DNA of 64,000 bases from contig NZ_RFFH01000004.1 in NCBI RefSeq assembly GCF_003696265.1, positions 1 to 64,000 on the forward strand, in the 5' to 3' direction. The notes beneath the pieces are model-generated. The model was not told the DNA's origin, did no database searches, and saw only the letters and a list, made by a program, of their open reading frames with translations. Numbering within the stretch: the first letter of the stretch is position 1; each line of letters opens with the position of its first letter. This document shows, piece by piece, positions 18,389-30,089 of this stretch. Made by a program: the position numbers and the translations under genes. This DNA comes from Nocardia stercoris (GTDB lineage Bacteria; Actinomycetota; Actinomycetes; Mycobacteriales; Mycobacteriaceae).

Positions 18389-19039
18389 ATGGTCATGACC
18401 GAGAGACTGAGCCTGCGTGAACGCAAGAAGATCGAGACCGCGCGGTCGATCTGGCGGGTGGCACTGGAGTTGTTCGTGGAGCACGGATTCGACAACGTCT
18501 CCGTCGCCCAGATCGCCGCCGCCTCGAACGTCTCGAAGATGACCGTCTTCAACTACTTCGGCACCAAAGAAGACCTGGTCCTCGGCCCGATGGAGGAACA
18601 CCTCGGCGAACTGGCCGCCGTCGTGCGCGAGCGCGAGCGCGGCGAATCGGTGGTCGCGGCGGTGCGGCGGCACTTCCGCGCCGCACTCGCCGACTTCGAC
18701 CCGGCCAGCGGCCTCAACGACCAGACGGGTGTGCTGGATGTGCAGCGACTGGTCCGGCAGACCCCGGCCCTCGCGCAGCGCGCCCACGACTTCCACAACC
18801 GCGCACAGGAATTGCTCGCCGCCGAACTCGTCACCGAAGCCGGCGACAGCGACCCGACCACGGCGCGTGTGGTCGCGGCCCTGCTCGTCGCGGCCCGGCG
18901 CGCCCTCGTCGCCGAGAACCACCGTCGGCTGCTCGCGGGCGAATCCGCGGATCAGGTGCTCCCCGACGCGATCACCGCGGCCGACAACGCCTTCGAACTC
19001 CTCGAACGCGGGCTGGGGGACTACGGCACCCGCGCCTGA
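18389..19039 (+). CDS. TetR/AcrR family transcriptional regulator
   Basis: A 216-residue regulator. The N-terminal helix-turn-helix spans about residues 15-60 (SVAQIAAASNVSKMTVFNYFGTKEDLV); the all-helical C-terminal half would bind the ligand. ATG 18389 and ATG 18395 (MTERLSLRERKKIE) are both possible; the second gives a more usual N-terminus and might be nearly leaderless. It is divergent from the DHA2 exporter and presumably represses it until a drug or metabolite binds. Confidence 0.88.
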   Translation: MVMTERLSLRERKKIETARSIWRVALELFVEHGFDNVSVAQIAAASNVSKMTVFNYFGTKEDLVLGPMEEHLGELAAVVRERERGESVVAAVRRHFRAALADFDPASGLNDQTGVLDVQRLVRQTPALAQRAHDFHNRAQELLAAELVTEAGDSDPTTARVVAALLVAARRALVAENHRRLLAGESADQVLPDAITAADNAFELLERGLGDYGTRA

Positions 19040-19153
19040 CGCCGTCCCCGGTGTCGCCGGAAATGTCTGCCGCACAAGCGCATCGCAAGCCGATCATTGG
19101 CGATCCCGGCAACAGTTCGGGTCGTCACAGCGATTCGAACCAGGGGAGCGGTC

Positions 19154-19624
19154 ATGTCGGACGTACAGGACGGATTCGGCCGGACGAGTACCGCGGTCGA
19201 CCAGTCGGGACTGCTCGCCCTGGTGTTGAGCGCGGACGTACCGCGCCTGCGGGAGGAGATGGCGCAGGCCGCCACGCTCGCGGCCACCGTGCCCGAGGCG
19301 ACTGTCGACGGTGTGGTGGTGGCACGAGGCTGGGGGACCTGGACGGTTCCGGTCGCGCCCGGCACGCACAGTGTGATGTTCCGCTGCCACGTCTACGGAA
19401 ACGTCCGCCGGGTCGCGCAGGCGCAGGTGCGGGTGGAACCGGCGGGCAGAGAACAGGTGTACTACCGGGTGCGGCGCGACGGGACCGCCGGTGCACGAGC
19501 CGGGCGGCTGCCGGGTTCGGCCGGGTCCGTGGGAATCGCCCGGATGGTCGTGGGACTGACGATGCTCTCGATGATGCTCGGCCTGCTGGTGCTGATGCTC
19601 GCGCTCGTCGCCGCGATCCTATGA
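19154..19624 (+). CDS. Hypothetical membrane-anchored protein
   Basis: A 156-residue protein that I cannot assign. It starts MSDVQDGFGRT after GGGGAGCG. Residues about 15-110 look like a small beta-rich soluble domain (VDGVVVARGWGTWTVPVAPGTHSVMFRCHVYG; about 60-90). The last 25 residues are one hydrophobic helix with repeated Met/Leu, ending at the C-terminus, so the protein is probably tail-anchored with the domain in the cytoplasm. The stop overlaps the 3' end of the convergent ligase gene by 6 bases. Confidence 0.65.
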   Translation: MSDVQDGFGRTSTAVDQSGLLALVLSADVPRLREEMAQAATLAATVPEATVDGVVVARGWGTWTVPVAPGTHSVMFRCHVYGNVRRVAQAQVRVEPAGREQVYYRVRRDGTAGARAGRLPGSAGSVGIARMVVGLTMLSMMLGLLVLMLALVAAIL

Positions 19625-21676
19625 GCCCGGCGGGCCGGTGAGGCTGTTGCGCAGGATCTTTCCGGTCGCATTGCGCGGCAGCGCGTCGACGAAGGTGACG
19701 TCACGCGGTACCGCGAAGCGGCCCAGGCGATTTCGGACGTAGGCGCGGACCATGTGCTCGTCCAGACCGGAATCGGGGTACTTGACGATGAAAGCGGCCA
19801 GGCGCTGGCCGAATTCGCGATCCGGCACCCCGACCACGGCGACGTCGAAGACCTGCGGCAGGTAGGCCAGGGCCTCCTCGATCGGCCGGGGGAACACGTT
19901 CTCGCCGCCCGAGCTGATCATCTCGTCTTCGCGGCCCGCCACGAACAACCGGCCGGCGGCGTCGAGGTAGCCGAGATCGCCGGTATCGAGCATGTCGTCG
20001 ACGGCCTCGGGCGCATTCGCGTCGACGTAACCGTCGAACAGCAGCTGGTTGCCGACGAAGATGCGCCCCACCACGCCGACCGGCACCGGCCGACGGTCGG
20101 GGCCGAGGATCGCGATCCGGGTGCCCGACGGCGGTTTTCCGGCCGTGGTCGGTGCGATCCGCAGGTCGCCGGGGTCGGCGATCGCCGCCCAGGACACCTC
20201 GGTGGAACCGTAGATGTTGTAGAGAATCTCGCCGAACGCGGCGCGGAAGCTCGTCACGGTCGCACCGGAAAGCGGTGCGCCGCAGCTCAGTACGACCCGC
20301 AGGCTGGACGTGTCGTAGCGGGCCCGGATCTCAGGGGGCAGGGCCAGGATCCGGTTCACCAGCACCGGCACCACGATCAGGGTCGTCACCTTGTGCGCGG
20401 CGACCAGACGCAGGCAGTCTTCCGCGTCGAACCGCTGCGCGAGCACGACGGTCGAACGCAACGCGGTACTGAGCTGCAGGGCCGCCAGACCCCAGGTGTG
20501 GAACAGCGGTGCCGGGATCAGCATGATCGCGTTCATCTGCAACGGAATTCGGGACAGCAGTGATACCACGGGCCCGAAACCCTTGGGGTGTGGACGTTTC
20601 GCGCTCTTCGGGCAGCCCGTGGTGCCGGAGGTCAGCACGATCAGCTGACCGGGCTGGCGCGGTTTGGTGGAATACGGTGCGCCGGAATCGATCAGTGCGC
20701 TGACCGTACCGCGCCACCCTGCCGGTGCGGGCCCACCGGTGGCGTAATGCGGTACTTGGTCGGGAAGGTAACGCAGCAGTTCGGCCAGCGCAGGTTCGGC
20801 GAATATCGCGGCGAATCTGTGAATTTCGGCCACTTCGGCTATCCCGACCGCCGCCATGCCGGTGTTCAGCAACACCATGTCGACACCGAGTTTCGTAGCG
20901 GCGACAAGTATTTCGACCAGTTCGGCGGAATTGCGGGACAGGACACCGATCGTCGTCCCGGCGCCCTGCCCGGCCGCGGCCAGTGCGCCGGCCAGGCGTG
21001 CGCTGCGCTGGTGGACCTCGGCGAAGGTGCGGACCCCGCCGTCGTCGATCAGGGCGGTCCGGCGTGGCGAATGAGCTGCGGCACTGGCATATCCGCCCGC
21101 CAGGGTGAACCCCCAGGTGTTCAGCTCGGCGAGCTGGCGCATAGCGATGTCGGGGCGGACCGTACGCATCACGCCCGTGCTGAGGACCTGCCGCACGGTC
21201 TCGGCCTGACTGCGGATCCCGGTGCCCTCCACCTTGACCACGGTCGCGGTCGGCGCGCCGGTGGCGATATCGGCCATGCGCTGCAATCCGGCCCGGATCC
21301 ATTCCTGCACAACGGAATCCGATACCGAGTCCAGGGCCGGGTGCAGCCGATCGACCGCCACGCACGCGACCCGCACCTGTGTGCCGTCACCGTGCTCGAG
21401 CAGCCGGACCGACGCCGAGGCGTCCAGTTCGGCGCACCGCAGTTCCAGCGCCTCGGGCTCGCGGCCCGGGATCAGCGTCACATCGAGCGTCCGGATCTCG
21501 GAGGTCTCGGTGCCGAGCCGGAGATGGAGCCGGATACCGGTAGCCGAACTCATCGGTTCGCACGCGCCGATACCCGGGAACAGGCGCGCATAGCTGTCGG
21601 CGTCCAGGAGCAGATCCCAGAGCTCTCGGCGCGGGACCGTCACCTCGGTCGCCACGTCGATCACATCGGTAACCAC
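19619..21676 (-). CDS. SRPBCC domain fused to an AMP-forming acyl-CoA synthetase
   Basis: A 685-residue protein. Residues about 1-150 read as an SRPBCC/polyketide-cyclase-like domain (DVATEVTVPRRELWDLLLDADSYARLFPG; VQEWIRAGLQRMADIA). From about 190 it is a complete adenylate-forming enzyme: P-loop LTSGTTGCPKSAK, A5 YNIYGSTEVSW, A7/A8 LDTGDLGYLDAAGRLFVAGREDEMISSGG, and the A10 Lys in PRNATGKILR. The second part activates a carboxylic acid to its AMP ester and then the CoA thioester. The hydrophobic-cavity SRPBCC domain may hold or deliver the substrate. The start is GTG 21676. There is no operon partner. The acyl substrate is unknown. Confidence 0.85.
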   Translation of the reverse strand: MVTDVIDVATEVTVPRRELWDLLLDADSYARLFPGIGACEPMSSATGIRLHLRLGTETSEIRTLDVTLIPGREPEALELRCAELDASASVRLLEHGDGTQVRVACVAVDRLHPALDSVSDSVVQEWIRAGLQRMADIATGAPTATVVKVEGTGIRSQAETVRQVLSTGVMRTVRPDIAMRQLAELNTWGFTLAGGYASAAAHSPRRTALIDDGGVRTFAEVHQRSARLAGALAAAGQGAGTTIGVLSRNSAELVEILVAATKLGVDMVLLNTGMAAVGIAEVAEIHRFAAIFAEPALAELLRYLPDQVPHYATGGPAPAGWRGTVSALIDSGAPYSTKPRQPGQLIVLTSGTTGCPKSAKRPHPKGFGPVVSLLSRIPLQMNAIMLIPAPLFHTWGLAALQLSTALRSTVVLAQRFDAEDCLRLVAAHKVTTLIVVPVLVNRILALPPEIRARYDTSSLRVVLSCGAPLSGATVTSFRAAFGEILYNIYGSTEVSWAAIADPGDLRIAPTTAGKPPSGTRIAILGPDRRPVPVGVVGRIFVGNQLLFDGYVDANAPEAVDDMLDTGDLGYLDAAGRLFVAGREDEMISSGGENVFPRPIEEALAYLPQVFDVAVVGVPDREFGQRLAAFIVKYPDSGLDEHMVRAYVRNRLGRFAVPRDVTFVDALPRNATGKILRNSLTGPPGS

Positions 21677-22005
21677 GGGTGCACTTCCGAGCGGGCCGGG
21701 TCGAGAATTCTCGGTTCGGCAGTCATCGCATTTCTAACTACCGAAGCGGGTGCGGGTCAAGCGGAAGCGGACGGGAATGCCGGAGCCCGAGGGAATTTCG
21801 CAAGTCGATGCCCCCGGTCTGCCGCTCGGGCGACGCGGGGGCATCGGGGCGATGCGGCGATGAGGGAATTGGGGGGTCACCACCGCACCGCAGTCCAGAA
21901 TAATTCCGATCGAAACAAATGTCCCGATTGTGTGACGGCATCGATCGTACGTCGGCGATGTGCCCGCAATCACGGCCTGCGTGGGGTGAACTCGGGGGTG
22001 ATAAC
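21677..22005. other. Intergenic region, no gene recognised
   Basis: This 329-base stretch lies between two leftward genes (the ligase gene starts at 21676, dinG ends at 22006) and must contain the promoter of the ligase gene. I see no convincing small gene, terminator hairpin or repeat in it. Confidence 0.4.
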
Positions 22006-24045
22006 TCAGTTCGGTGCGCCGGTGAGCCGCCGCAGCGCCTTCTCCACGATCTGTGGGTCGGAGGTCTCCCAATACGGCGGCAGCGACGCCCGCAGGTAGC
22101 CGCCGTAACGGGCCGACACCAGGCGGGAGTCGAGGATCGCCACCACACCGCGGTCGTCGGGGGCCCGCAACAGCCGGCCCGTGCCCTGGGCCAGCAGCAG
22201 CGCGGCGTGATTGGCCGCCACCGCCAGGAACCCGTTGCCGCCGCGGGACTCGACCGCGCGCTGCCGGGCGACCAGCAGCGGGTCGTCGGGCCGCGGGAAC
22301 GGGATGCGGTCGAGGATCACCAGGCTGAGCGAGGGGCCGGGCACGTCGACGCCCTGCCACAGCGACAGCGTGCCGAACAGTGAGGTGGCCGGGTCCTCGG
22401 CGAACTTGCGGACCAGCAGGCCGGTGGCGTCCTCGCCCTGGCACAGCACCGGGGTGTCGAGCCGCTCGCGCAGCGCCTCGGTCGCGGCCTTGGCCGCGCG
22501 CATCGAGGAGAACAGGCCCAGGGTGCGGCCGCCGGCCGCGCGGATCAGGCGCTCGATCTCGTCCAGGAAGGCCGGTGTCAGGCCGTCGCGGCCGGGCGGC
22601 GGCAGATGTTTGGCGATGTAGAGGATGCCGGCCTTCGCGTGATCGAACGGCGAACCGACATCGAGCGAATTCCAGCGCAGCACACCGGCGTCCGCGGGCG
22701 CCTCGGCGCCGTTGGCCAGCGCCGGGTCGACCTTCCCGCCGGACTGGGCGGGCAACCCCCAGGTGACCGCGAGCCCGTCGAACGACCCGCCCACCTGCAG
22801 CGTCGCCGAGGTCAACACCACCGTGGCGGTGGCGAACAGGCGGCTGCGCAGCAGGCCGCCGACCGACAGCGGGGCCATGTGCAAGGTGCGGCGCTCGACG
22901 TTGCGGACCTCCTCGGCGGCGAGCCAGATCACGTCGCGCTGGGCGGCCGGATCGGGCTCGTCGAAGGTGGTGAGCACGCGGACGGCCGCATCGTGCACCT
23001 CGTCGATCGCGGCCAGGGCCAGATTGCGGGCGGCCGTGGTCTCCGGGTCGGCGGGGGCGCCGCCCTGCGGGGACAGCGCGGTGCGGCAGTTCCACGCGGC
23101 ATCGCGGATCAGGGCCAGCACCGGTGCCGCGCCGTCGGGGAGACTGGACCACCGGCCGGGCGTCAGCTCGTCGAGGAAGGTGTGCCAGGCCTCGGCGGCC
23201 TGGTCCAGCCGGTCGATCTCGCGTTCGTCGACGAGTTTGCCGCAGCGGCGGGCGGCCGCGGTGATGGCGGTGGTGGACAGTTCGGCGGTGGCGACGCCGG
23301 TGACCCGGTCGACCAGGTCGTGGGCCTCGTCGATCACCACGACATCGTGTTCGGGCAGCACCTGGATGCCGCTGATGGCGTCGATGGCGAGCAGGGCATG
23401 GTTGGTGACGACCACGTCGGCCTGCCCGGATTCGGCGCGGGCCCGCTCGGCGAAGCAGTCCTGGCCGAACGGGCAGCGCGACTTGCCCAGGCACTCGCGC
23501 GCGGAGACGCTGACCTGCCGCCAGGCGCGATCGCTGACGCCGGGGGCCAGCTCGTCGCGGTCGCCGGTCTCGGTGTCGGAGGCCCATTCGTTGAGCCGCT
23601 GCACCTCCCGGCCCAGCCGGGAGATGGCGAACGCGTCGAACAGCTCGGCCTCGGCCGGCTCGTCCGGGATCACGCTGTTGATCTTGTTCAAGCAGAGATA
23701 GTTGTTGCGGCCCTTGAGGATCGCGAACTTCGCCGCCCGCCCGAGCGGCTTCTCCAGCGCCTGCGCCAGCCGCGGCAGGTCGCGGTCGACCAGCTGGCGC
23801 TGCAACGCGATGGTGGCCGTGGACACCACGACCGTACGACCGCTGGCGACCGCGTGCCGCAGGCTGGGCACCAGGTATGCCAGCGACTTGCCGGTGCCGG
23901 TCCCCGCCTGCACCGCGAGATGCTCCTTGGTGTCGATGGCGTGCGCCACCGCGGCGGCCATGGTCTGCTGACCGCTACGCGACACCCCGCCCAGCGCCTC
24001 GACCGCGGTGGTCAACAGGCGGGGGACGGTGGGGAGTTCAGGCAC
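22006..24045 (-). CDS. dinG: ATP-dependent DNA helicase DinG-like
   Basis: A 679-residue XPD/DinG-type superfamily 2 helicase. Walker A is QAGTGTGKSLAY; the iron-sulphur domain cysteines lie in ARECLGKSRCPFGQDCF; the DEAH box is VVIDEAHDLVDR; the motif VI region is GRLLRAPDDRGVVAILDSR. It unwinds DNA 5' to 3' in the family. It corresponds to M. tuberculosis Rv1329c. The GTG at 24045 (MPELPTVPRLLTTAVEALGG) matches the homologue's N-terminus. The frame stays open for 630 more bases upstream, but that part is low-complexity and not helicase-like. No LexA box was seen upstream. Confidence 0.92.
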   Translation of the reverse strand: MPELPTVPRLLTTAVEALGGVSRSGQQTMAAAVAHAIDTKEHLAVQAGTGTGKSLAYLVPSLRHAVASGRTVVVSTATIALQRQLVDRDLPRLAQALEKPLGRAAKFAILKGRNNYLCLNKINSVIPDEPAEAELFDAFAISRLGREVQRLNEWASDTETGDRDELAPGVSDRAWRQVSVSARECLGKSRCPFGQDCFAERARAESGQADVVVTNHALLAIDAISGIQVLPEHDVVVIDEAHDLVDRVTGVATAELSTTAITAAARRCGKLVDEREIDRLDQAAEAWHTFLDELTPGRWSSLPDGAAPVLALIRDAAWNCRTALSPQGGAPADPETTAARNLALAAIDEVHDAAVRVLTTFDEPDPAAQRDVIWLAAEEVRNVERRTLHMAPLSVGGLLRSRLFATATVVLTSATLQVGGSFDGLAVTWGLPAQSGGKVDPALANGAEAPADAGVLRWNSLDVGSPFDHAKAGILYIAKHLPPPGRDGLTPAFLDEIERLIRAAGGRTLGLFSSMRAAKAATEALRERLDTPVLCQGEDATGLLVRKFAEDPATSLFGTLSLWQGVDVPGPSLSLVILDRIPFPRPDDPLLVARQRAVESRGGNGFLAVAANHAALLLAQGTGRLLRAPDDRGVVAILDSRLVSARYGGYLRASLPPYWETSDPQIVEKALRRLTGAPN

Positions 24046-24354
24046 CCGAGCAGAGTACTGCGCGGCACCGACAAGGCCGCGCGGGCCCGAAGCGCCGGCG
24101 CGGGCCCCGAAGGGCTCGGTGCGGGCTCGAGCGGGCGGCGGAGGCTCGAGCGGGCGGCGGTGTGGCCCGGGCGGGCGGCGGTGTGGCCCGGGCACGCTCG
24201 CCGGTGCGGCGGTGTGGCCGCGGCACGATCGGACCGCGTGCGGCCGCTGCGGTTCGGGCGCGGCAAGGTGTGCGGGAACGGATCGCGGTCTGGTCGGCGG
24301 CAGCCCGGTCGGCGTAGCGTCCTGGGGGAAATCGCATCCGAGCGAGGGGGACTC
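24046..24354. other. Divergent intergenic region with very GC-rich repeats
   Basis: 309 bases between dinG and the hydrolase gene. It holds the promoters of both genes and a cluster of near-identical GC-rich units (see the repeat entry). No small gene was recognised. A good ribosome site (GAGGGGG) precedes the hydrolase ATG at 24355. Confidence 0.5.
24122..24220. repeat. GC-rich imperfect tandem repeat
   Basis: The core GCGGGCGGCGG recurs at 24131-24141, 24150-24160 and 24171-24181, with a degenerate GGTGCGGCGG at 24203-24212, giving a 19-21-base period. Spacers alternate GAGGCTCGA and TGTGGCCCG. The array lies between divergent promoters and is nearly pure G+C. Confidence 0.7.
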
Positions 24355-25212
24355 ATGGCATCGACCTGGGCGGAATGGGTAGCGGGCGGGGAGCGCGTCG
24401 ATCTCGACGGATCGACGGTGTTCGTGCGGCAGGACGGCCCGCCCGAGGGGCGGCCGGTGACCCTGCTGCACGGGTATCCGACGTCCTCGCACGACTGGGC
24501 GCCGATCCTGCCGGCCCTGGTGGACGCGGGGTGCCGGGTCACCGTGCTCGACTTCCTGGGCTTCGGCGCGAGCGCCAAGCCATACCCGCACGAGTACCGG
24601 CTCACCGCGCAGGCCGATCTGGTCGAACGGGTCTGGGAGCACTTCGGCGGCACCGAAACAGCTTTGGTCGCACACGATTACGGGGTCAGTGTGGGCCAGG
24701 AGCTGCTGGCCCGGGATCCGGCCCGGATCACCCGGATGGCCTGGCTCAACGGCGGCCTCTACGTGGACCTGTACCGGCCCTTGGCGATTCAGCGCGCGAT
24801 GATCGGTCCGGCCGGAAAACTACTGGGCCGCTTGATGACCGAGCGCAGCTTCCGGCTGACCCTGGACCGCATCCTGGGCCGCCCGGTACCGGTCGCGGAG
24901 CTGCATCAGATGTGGCTCGCCATGACCGCCGGTGGTGGACTGCGAGTTCAATGGGCGCTCAACCGCTATCACGCCGAGCGGCGGGCGCAGGCCCAGCGCT
25001 GGCAGCGGGCTCTCGAGTCGTATCCCGGTCCGACACTGTTCGTCTGGGGCCCGGCCGATCCGATCAGTGGCGGTCATCTGCTCCCGCGACTGCGGGAACG
25101 GTTGCCGCGGGCCGAATTCGTCGTGCTCGACGACGAACCCGCGACCGGTCACTATCCGCAGGTGGAGAACCCGGCCGCGGTCGGATCCGCCCTCGCCGCC
25201 TTCCTGGCCTGA
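24355..25212 (+). CDS. Alpha/beta hydrolase, Asp-nucleophile type
   Basis: A 285-residue alpha/beta hydrolase. The oxyanion region is LLHGYPTSSHDW; the nucleophile elbow reads VAHDYGVSVG, so the nucleophile is Asp as in epoxide hydrolases and haloalkane dehalogenases (MEST-like), not Ser. The acid is in WGPADPISGG and the catalytic His in TGHYPQVE. The likely reaction is hydrolysis of an epoxide or related small molecule through an ester intermediate; the substrate is unknown. The ATG at 24355 has GAGGGGG upstream. It stands alone between dinG and the leftward DUF2017 gene. Confidence 0.85.
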   Translation: MASTWAEWVAGGERVDLDGSTVFVRQDGPPEGRPVTLLHGYPTSSHDWAPILPALVDAGCRVTVLDFLGFGASAKPYPHEYRLTAQADLVERVWEHFGGTETALVAHDYGVSVGQELLARDPARITRMAWLNGGLYVDLYRPLAIQRAMIGPAGKLLGRLMTERSFRLTLDRILGRPVPVAELHQMWLAMTAGGGLRVQWALNRYHAERRAQAQRWQRALESYPGPTLFVWGPADPISGGHLLPRLRERLPRAEFVVLDDEPATGHYPQVENPAAVGSALAAFLA

Positions 25213-25328
25213 GCCGATCACCGCGACCGACGGGTTCGATGCTCGGCAACCCAGCTGTCCAGTGGGCTTGACGTAGCCGGATGTGCGGCACGGTTGCGGC
25301 GGTCGTACAGCGCTGTCTCCGGGCCCGG

Positions 25329-25898
25329 CTAGGGCGCCATGGCGGTCAGCAGGGAATCCTGCATCCAGGTGAGCCAGTGGTAGACGTCCAGATGCGGCGC
25401 CCGCGGGTCGGCGGAGTCGAGGCGATCCGGGGTGTCCGCGTCCACGCCCAAGGCGGTGCCCAGGGCCAGCCGCACGTCGTTGAGCGCGGTCAGCCAGGCG
25501 TCGGCCTGCTCGGCGGTGAGCACGATCTTGCCGCCCTGCGGCGGCAGCGTCTCCAGCACCACCGAGCCGGCGGCGATCTTGGTCGCGATGATCTCGGGCT
25601 CGTGCAGCCCACGCAGCGCGCTGTTGAGGCCCGCGCGCTCGGCATCGGGGGAGCCCGGCTCGCTGCGGTGGAACTCCGGCAGCAAGCGGGCCAGCCGGGG
25701 GTCTTCCGGCGGGGTCGTATTGCCCACCTGCAGCCCCGTCAGGGCGGCCAGGTCGTCCTGGGGGGCGGACTGGGCCCGATCGGTCAGCAGGCCGGTGACG
25801 GCGCCGACGAGCGATCGCAGCACCTCGGCCTCCCGCGCGTCCATCTCCGAGCGCAGGCGCAGCCCGCTCAGCGAGGTCTTCCTGGTCCACTTGCGCAC
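25329..25898 (-). CDS. DUF2017 family protein
   Basis: A 189-residue mostly helical protein of unknown function. It starts MRKWTRKTSLSGLRLR at GTG 25898 and carries MDAREAEVLRSLVGAVTGLL and LGVDADTPDRL ... DVYHWLTWMQDSLL. It corresponds to M. tuberculosis Rv1332, which also sits beside clpS. It lies 52 bases downstream of clpS in the same direction, so it is probably in the same transcript. The conserved pairing suggests a role near the Clp protease or N-end-rule pathway, which is inference. Confidence 0.8.
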   Translation of the reverse strand: MRKWTRKTSLSGLRLRSEMDAREAEVLRSLVGAVTGLLTDRAQSAPQDDLAALTGLQVGNTTPPEDPRLARLLPEFHRSEPGSPDAERAGLNSALRGLHEPEIIATKIAAGSVVLETLPPQGGKIVLTAEQADAWLTALNDVRLALGTALGVDADTPDRLDSADPRAPHLDVYHWLTWMQDSLLTAMAP

Positions 25899-25950
25899 GG
25901 ACCTACGGTATCGCCCGAGCGTGCCGGTGCCCGGAGGTGGTGGTCGCGGG

Positions 25951-26244
25951 TTATTTGTCGCGTTGCATCGTGGCCCAGAGTCCGGCCGCGTGCAGGCGCT
26001 GGACGTCGTGTTCCATCTTGTCGCGGGAACCGGCGGACACCACGGCCTTGCCCTCGTTGTGGACCTGCATCATCAGTTCGGTAGCTCGCGATTTGCTGTA
26101 GCCGAAGAGCTTCTGAAAGATGTAGGTCACGTAGTGCATCAGGTTCACCGGGTCGTCCCAGACCACGGTCACCCACGGGCGGTCCTCCGCCTCCAGGATC
26201 TCGGTGGCCTCGACCGCTTCGGGCGTGGCCTGCGCCGCCGACAT
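25951..26244 (-). CDS. clpS: ATP-dependent Clp protease adaptor ClpS
   Basis: A 97-residue adaptor that delivers N-degron substrates to ClpC1P. The fold carries [32 protein letters not shown] and [42 protein letters not shown] holds the residues that bind the N-terminal residue of the substrate. ATG 26244 gives the same N-terminal length as mycobacterial ClpS; an in-frame ATG at 26307 would add 21 residues ([12 protein letters not shown]...). It is divergent from pncB. Confidence 0.9.
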   Translation of the reverse strand: MSAAQATPEAVEATEILEAEDRPWVTVVWDDPVNLMHYVTYIFQKLFGYSKSRATELMMQVHNEGKAVVSAGSRDKMEHDVQRLHAAGLWATMQRDK

Positions 26245-26393
26245 ACCCGAGTAACCACCGGCCGGACCGGCAACGACCCGGACGATGTCCTCTTTGCACA
26301 GAGCCATAACCAAGAGGGTACGACCTCACCCCGAATCCACAACAGAGGTGTTCACGTGCGCGCCACAGGCGGCGTGGTCCGGGGCGCTCTACA

Positions 26394-27713
26394 GTGGCGA
26401 CCGTGTCCACCCCCTTGCGTGCCGCCACGTCGCTGCTGACCGACCAGTACGAGCTCACCATGCTGGCCGCCGCGCTGGCCGACGGGTCGGCGGCCCGCGA
26501 CTGCAGCTTCGAAGTCTTCGCCCGGAGGTTGCCGCCCGGCCGCCGCTACGGTGTCGTGGCGGGCACCGCCCGCCTGCTCGACGCGCTCGCCGAGTTCCGC
26601 TTCGCCGAGCCCGAACTCGAGGTCGTCGCCGCCTTCTCCGACGAGCGCACCCTGAACTGGTTGCGCGAGTTCACCTTCGGTGGCGATATCGACGGATACC
26701 GCGAGGGCGAGCTCTACTTCCCCGGCTCGCCGATCCTCACCGTGCGCGGCAGCTTCGCCGAATGTGTGGTGCTGGAGACCCTGATCCTGTCGATCCTCAA
26801 CCACGACAGCGCGATCGCGTCGGCCGCCGCCCGGATGGTCAGCGCGGCCGGCGGCCGGCAGCTGATCGAGATGGGGTCGCGCCGCACCCACGAACTGGCG
26901 GCGCCGGCCAGCGCCCGCGCCGCCTACCTGGCCGGCTTCGACGCCACCTCGAACCTGGAGGCGGTCCGCAGCTTCGGGATTCCCGGCGCGGGCACCAGCG
27001 CGCACGCGTTCACGTTGCTGCACAGCGGATCCGACGGCGCTCACGAGGCCGCGGCCTTCCGCAGCCAGATCGAGACCCTGGGCCTCGGTACCACCCTGCT
27101 GGTCGACACCTACGACATCGCCCAGGGCGTAGCCACCGCGATCGAGGTCGCCGGACCCGAATTGGGCGCGGTCCGAATCGATTCCGGAGACCTGGGCGTG
27201 ATGGCCCGTCAGGTTCGCGAACAGCTCGACGCGCTCGGCGCGGTCCGCACCCGGATCGTCGTGTCCGGCGACCTCGACGAGTACGCCATCGCGGCACTGC
27301 GCGCCGAACCGGTCGATTCCTACGGCGTGGGCACCGCGCTGGTCGTCGGATCCGGGGCGCCGACGGCCGGGATGGTCTACAAACTGGTCGAGGTCCAGGG
27401 CCGTCCGGTCGCGAAACGGTCCAGTCACAAGGAGTCCCGCGGCGGCACCAAGCGTGCGGTGCGGCTGTCCCGGCGCAGTGGCACGATCGTGGAGGAACTG
27501 GTGTTGCGGGCCGGGCAGGACGCCCCGGCCCAGGAGGCGTTCACCGTGCGGGACCTGCAGATCCCGCTGGTCCGCGGCGGTAAACCGGTCGCCGACCTGC
27601 CGACCCTGGCCCAGTCGCGTGAGCTGGTGGCGCGCGGCCTGATCAGCCTGCCCTGGGAGGGCCTCAAGCTCTCCGCCGGCGAACCCGCGATCCCGACGAC
27701 CTTCCTACAATGA
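26394..27713 (+). CDS. pncB: Nicotinate phosphoribosyltransferase
   Basis: A 439-residue enzyme making nicotinate mononucleotide from nicotinate and PRPP in the NAD salvage pathway. Family blocks are LLTDQYELTML, the conserved His in EMGSRRTHELAAPAS, DTYDIAQGV, AVRIDSGDLG and VVSGDLDEYAI. GTG 26394 has GGGGC upstream; GTG 26403 is an alternative. It matches M. tuberculosis PncB1 (Rv1330c), but the pncB-clpS-DUF2017 block is inverted relative to that genome. It is followed after 25 bases by pncA, so both salvage steps are in one transcript. Confidence 0.93.
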   Translation: MATVSTPLRAATSLLTDQYELTMLAAALADGSAARDCSFEVFARRLPPGRRYGVVAGTARLLDALAEFRFAEPELEVVAAFSDERTLNWLREFTFGGDIDGYREGELYFPGSPILTVRGSFAECVVLETLILSILNHDSAIASAAARMVSAAGGRQLIEMGSRRTHELAAPASARAAYLAGFDATSNLEAVRSFGIPGAGTSAHAFTLLHSGSDGAHEAAAFRSQIETLGLGTTLLVDTYDIAQGVATAIEVAGPELGAVRIDSGDLGVMARQVREQLDALGAVRTRIVVSGDLDEYAIAALRAEPVDSYGVGTALVVGSGAPTAGMVYKLVEVQGRPVAKRSSHKESRGGTKRAVRLSRRSGTIVEELVLRAGQDAPAQEAFTVRDLQIPLVRGGKPVADLPTLAQSRELVARGLISLPWEGLKLSAGEPAIPTTFLQ

Positions 27714-27738
27714 GGGCAAGCCGGTCGATGGGAGCGAA

Positions 27739-30089
<2,351 letters not shown>

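Noticed and set aside
21734..23587. A 617-codon minus-strand frame overlapping dinG and the gap below it
   Set aside because: It lies in another frame of the real dinG gene and is dominated by Arg/Pro/Gly, typical of a shifted frame in high-GC DNA.
24046..24675. A 210-codon N-terminal extension of DinG
   Set aside because: The extra part is Pro/Arg/Ala low-complexity read through a GC-rich repeat and antisense to the hydrolase; DinG homologues start at the equivalent of 24045.
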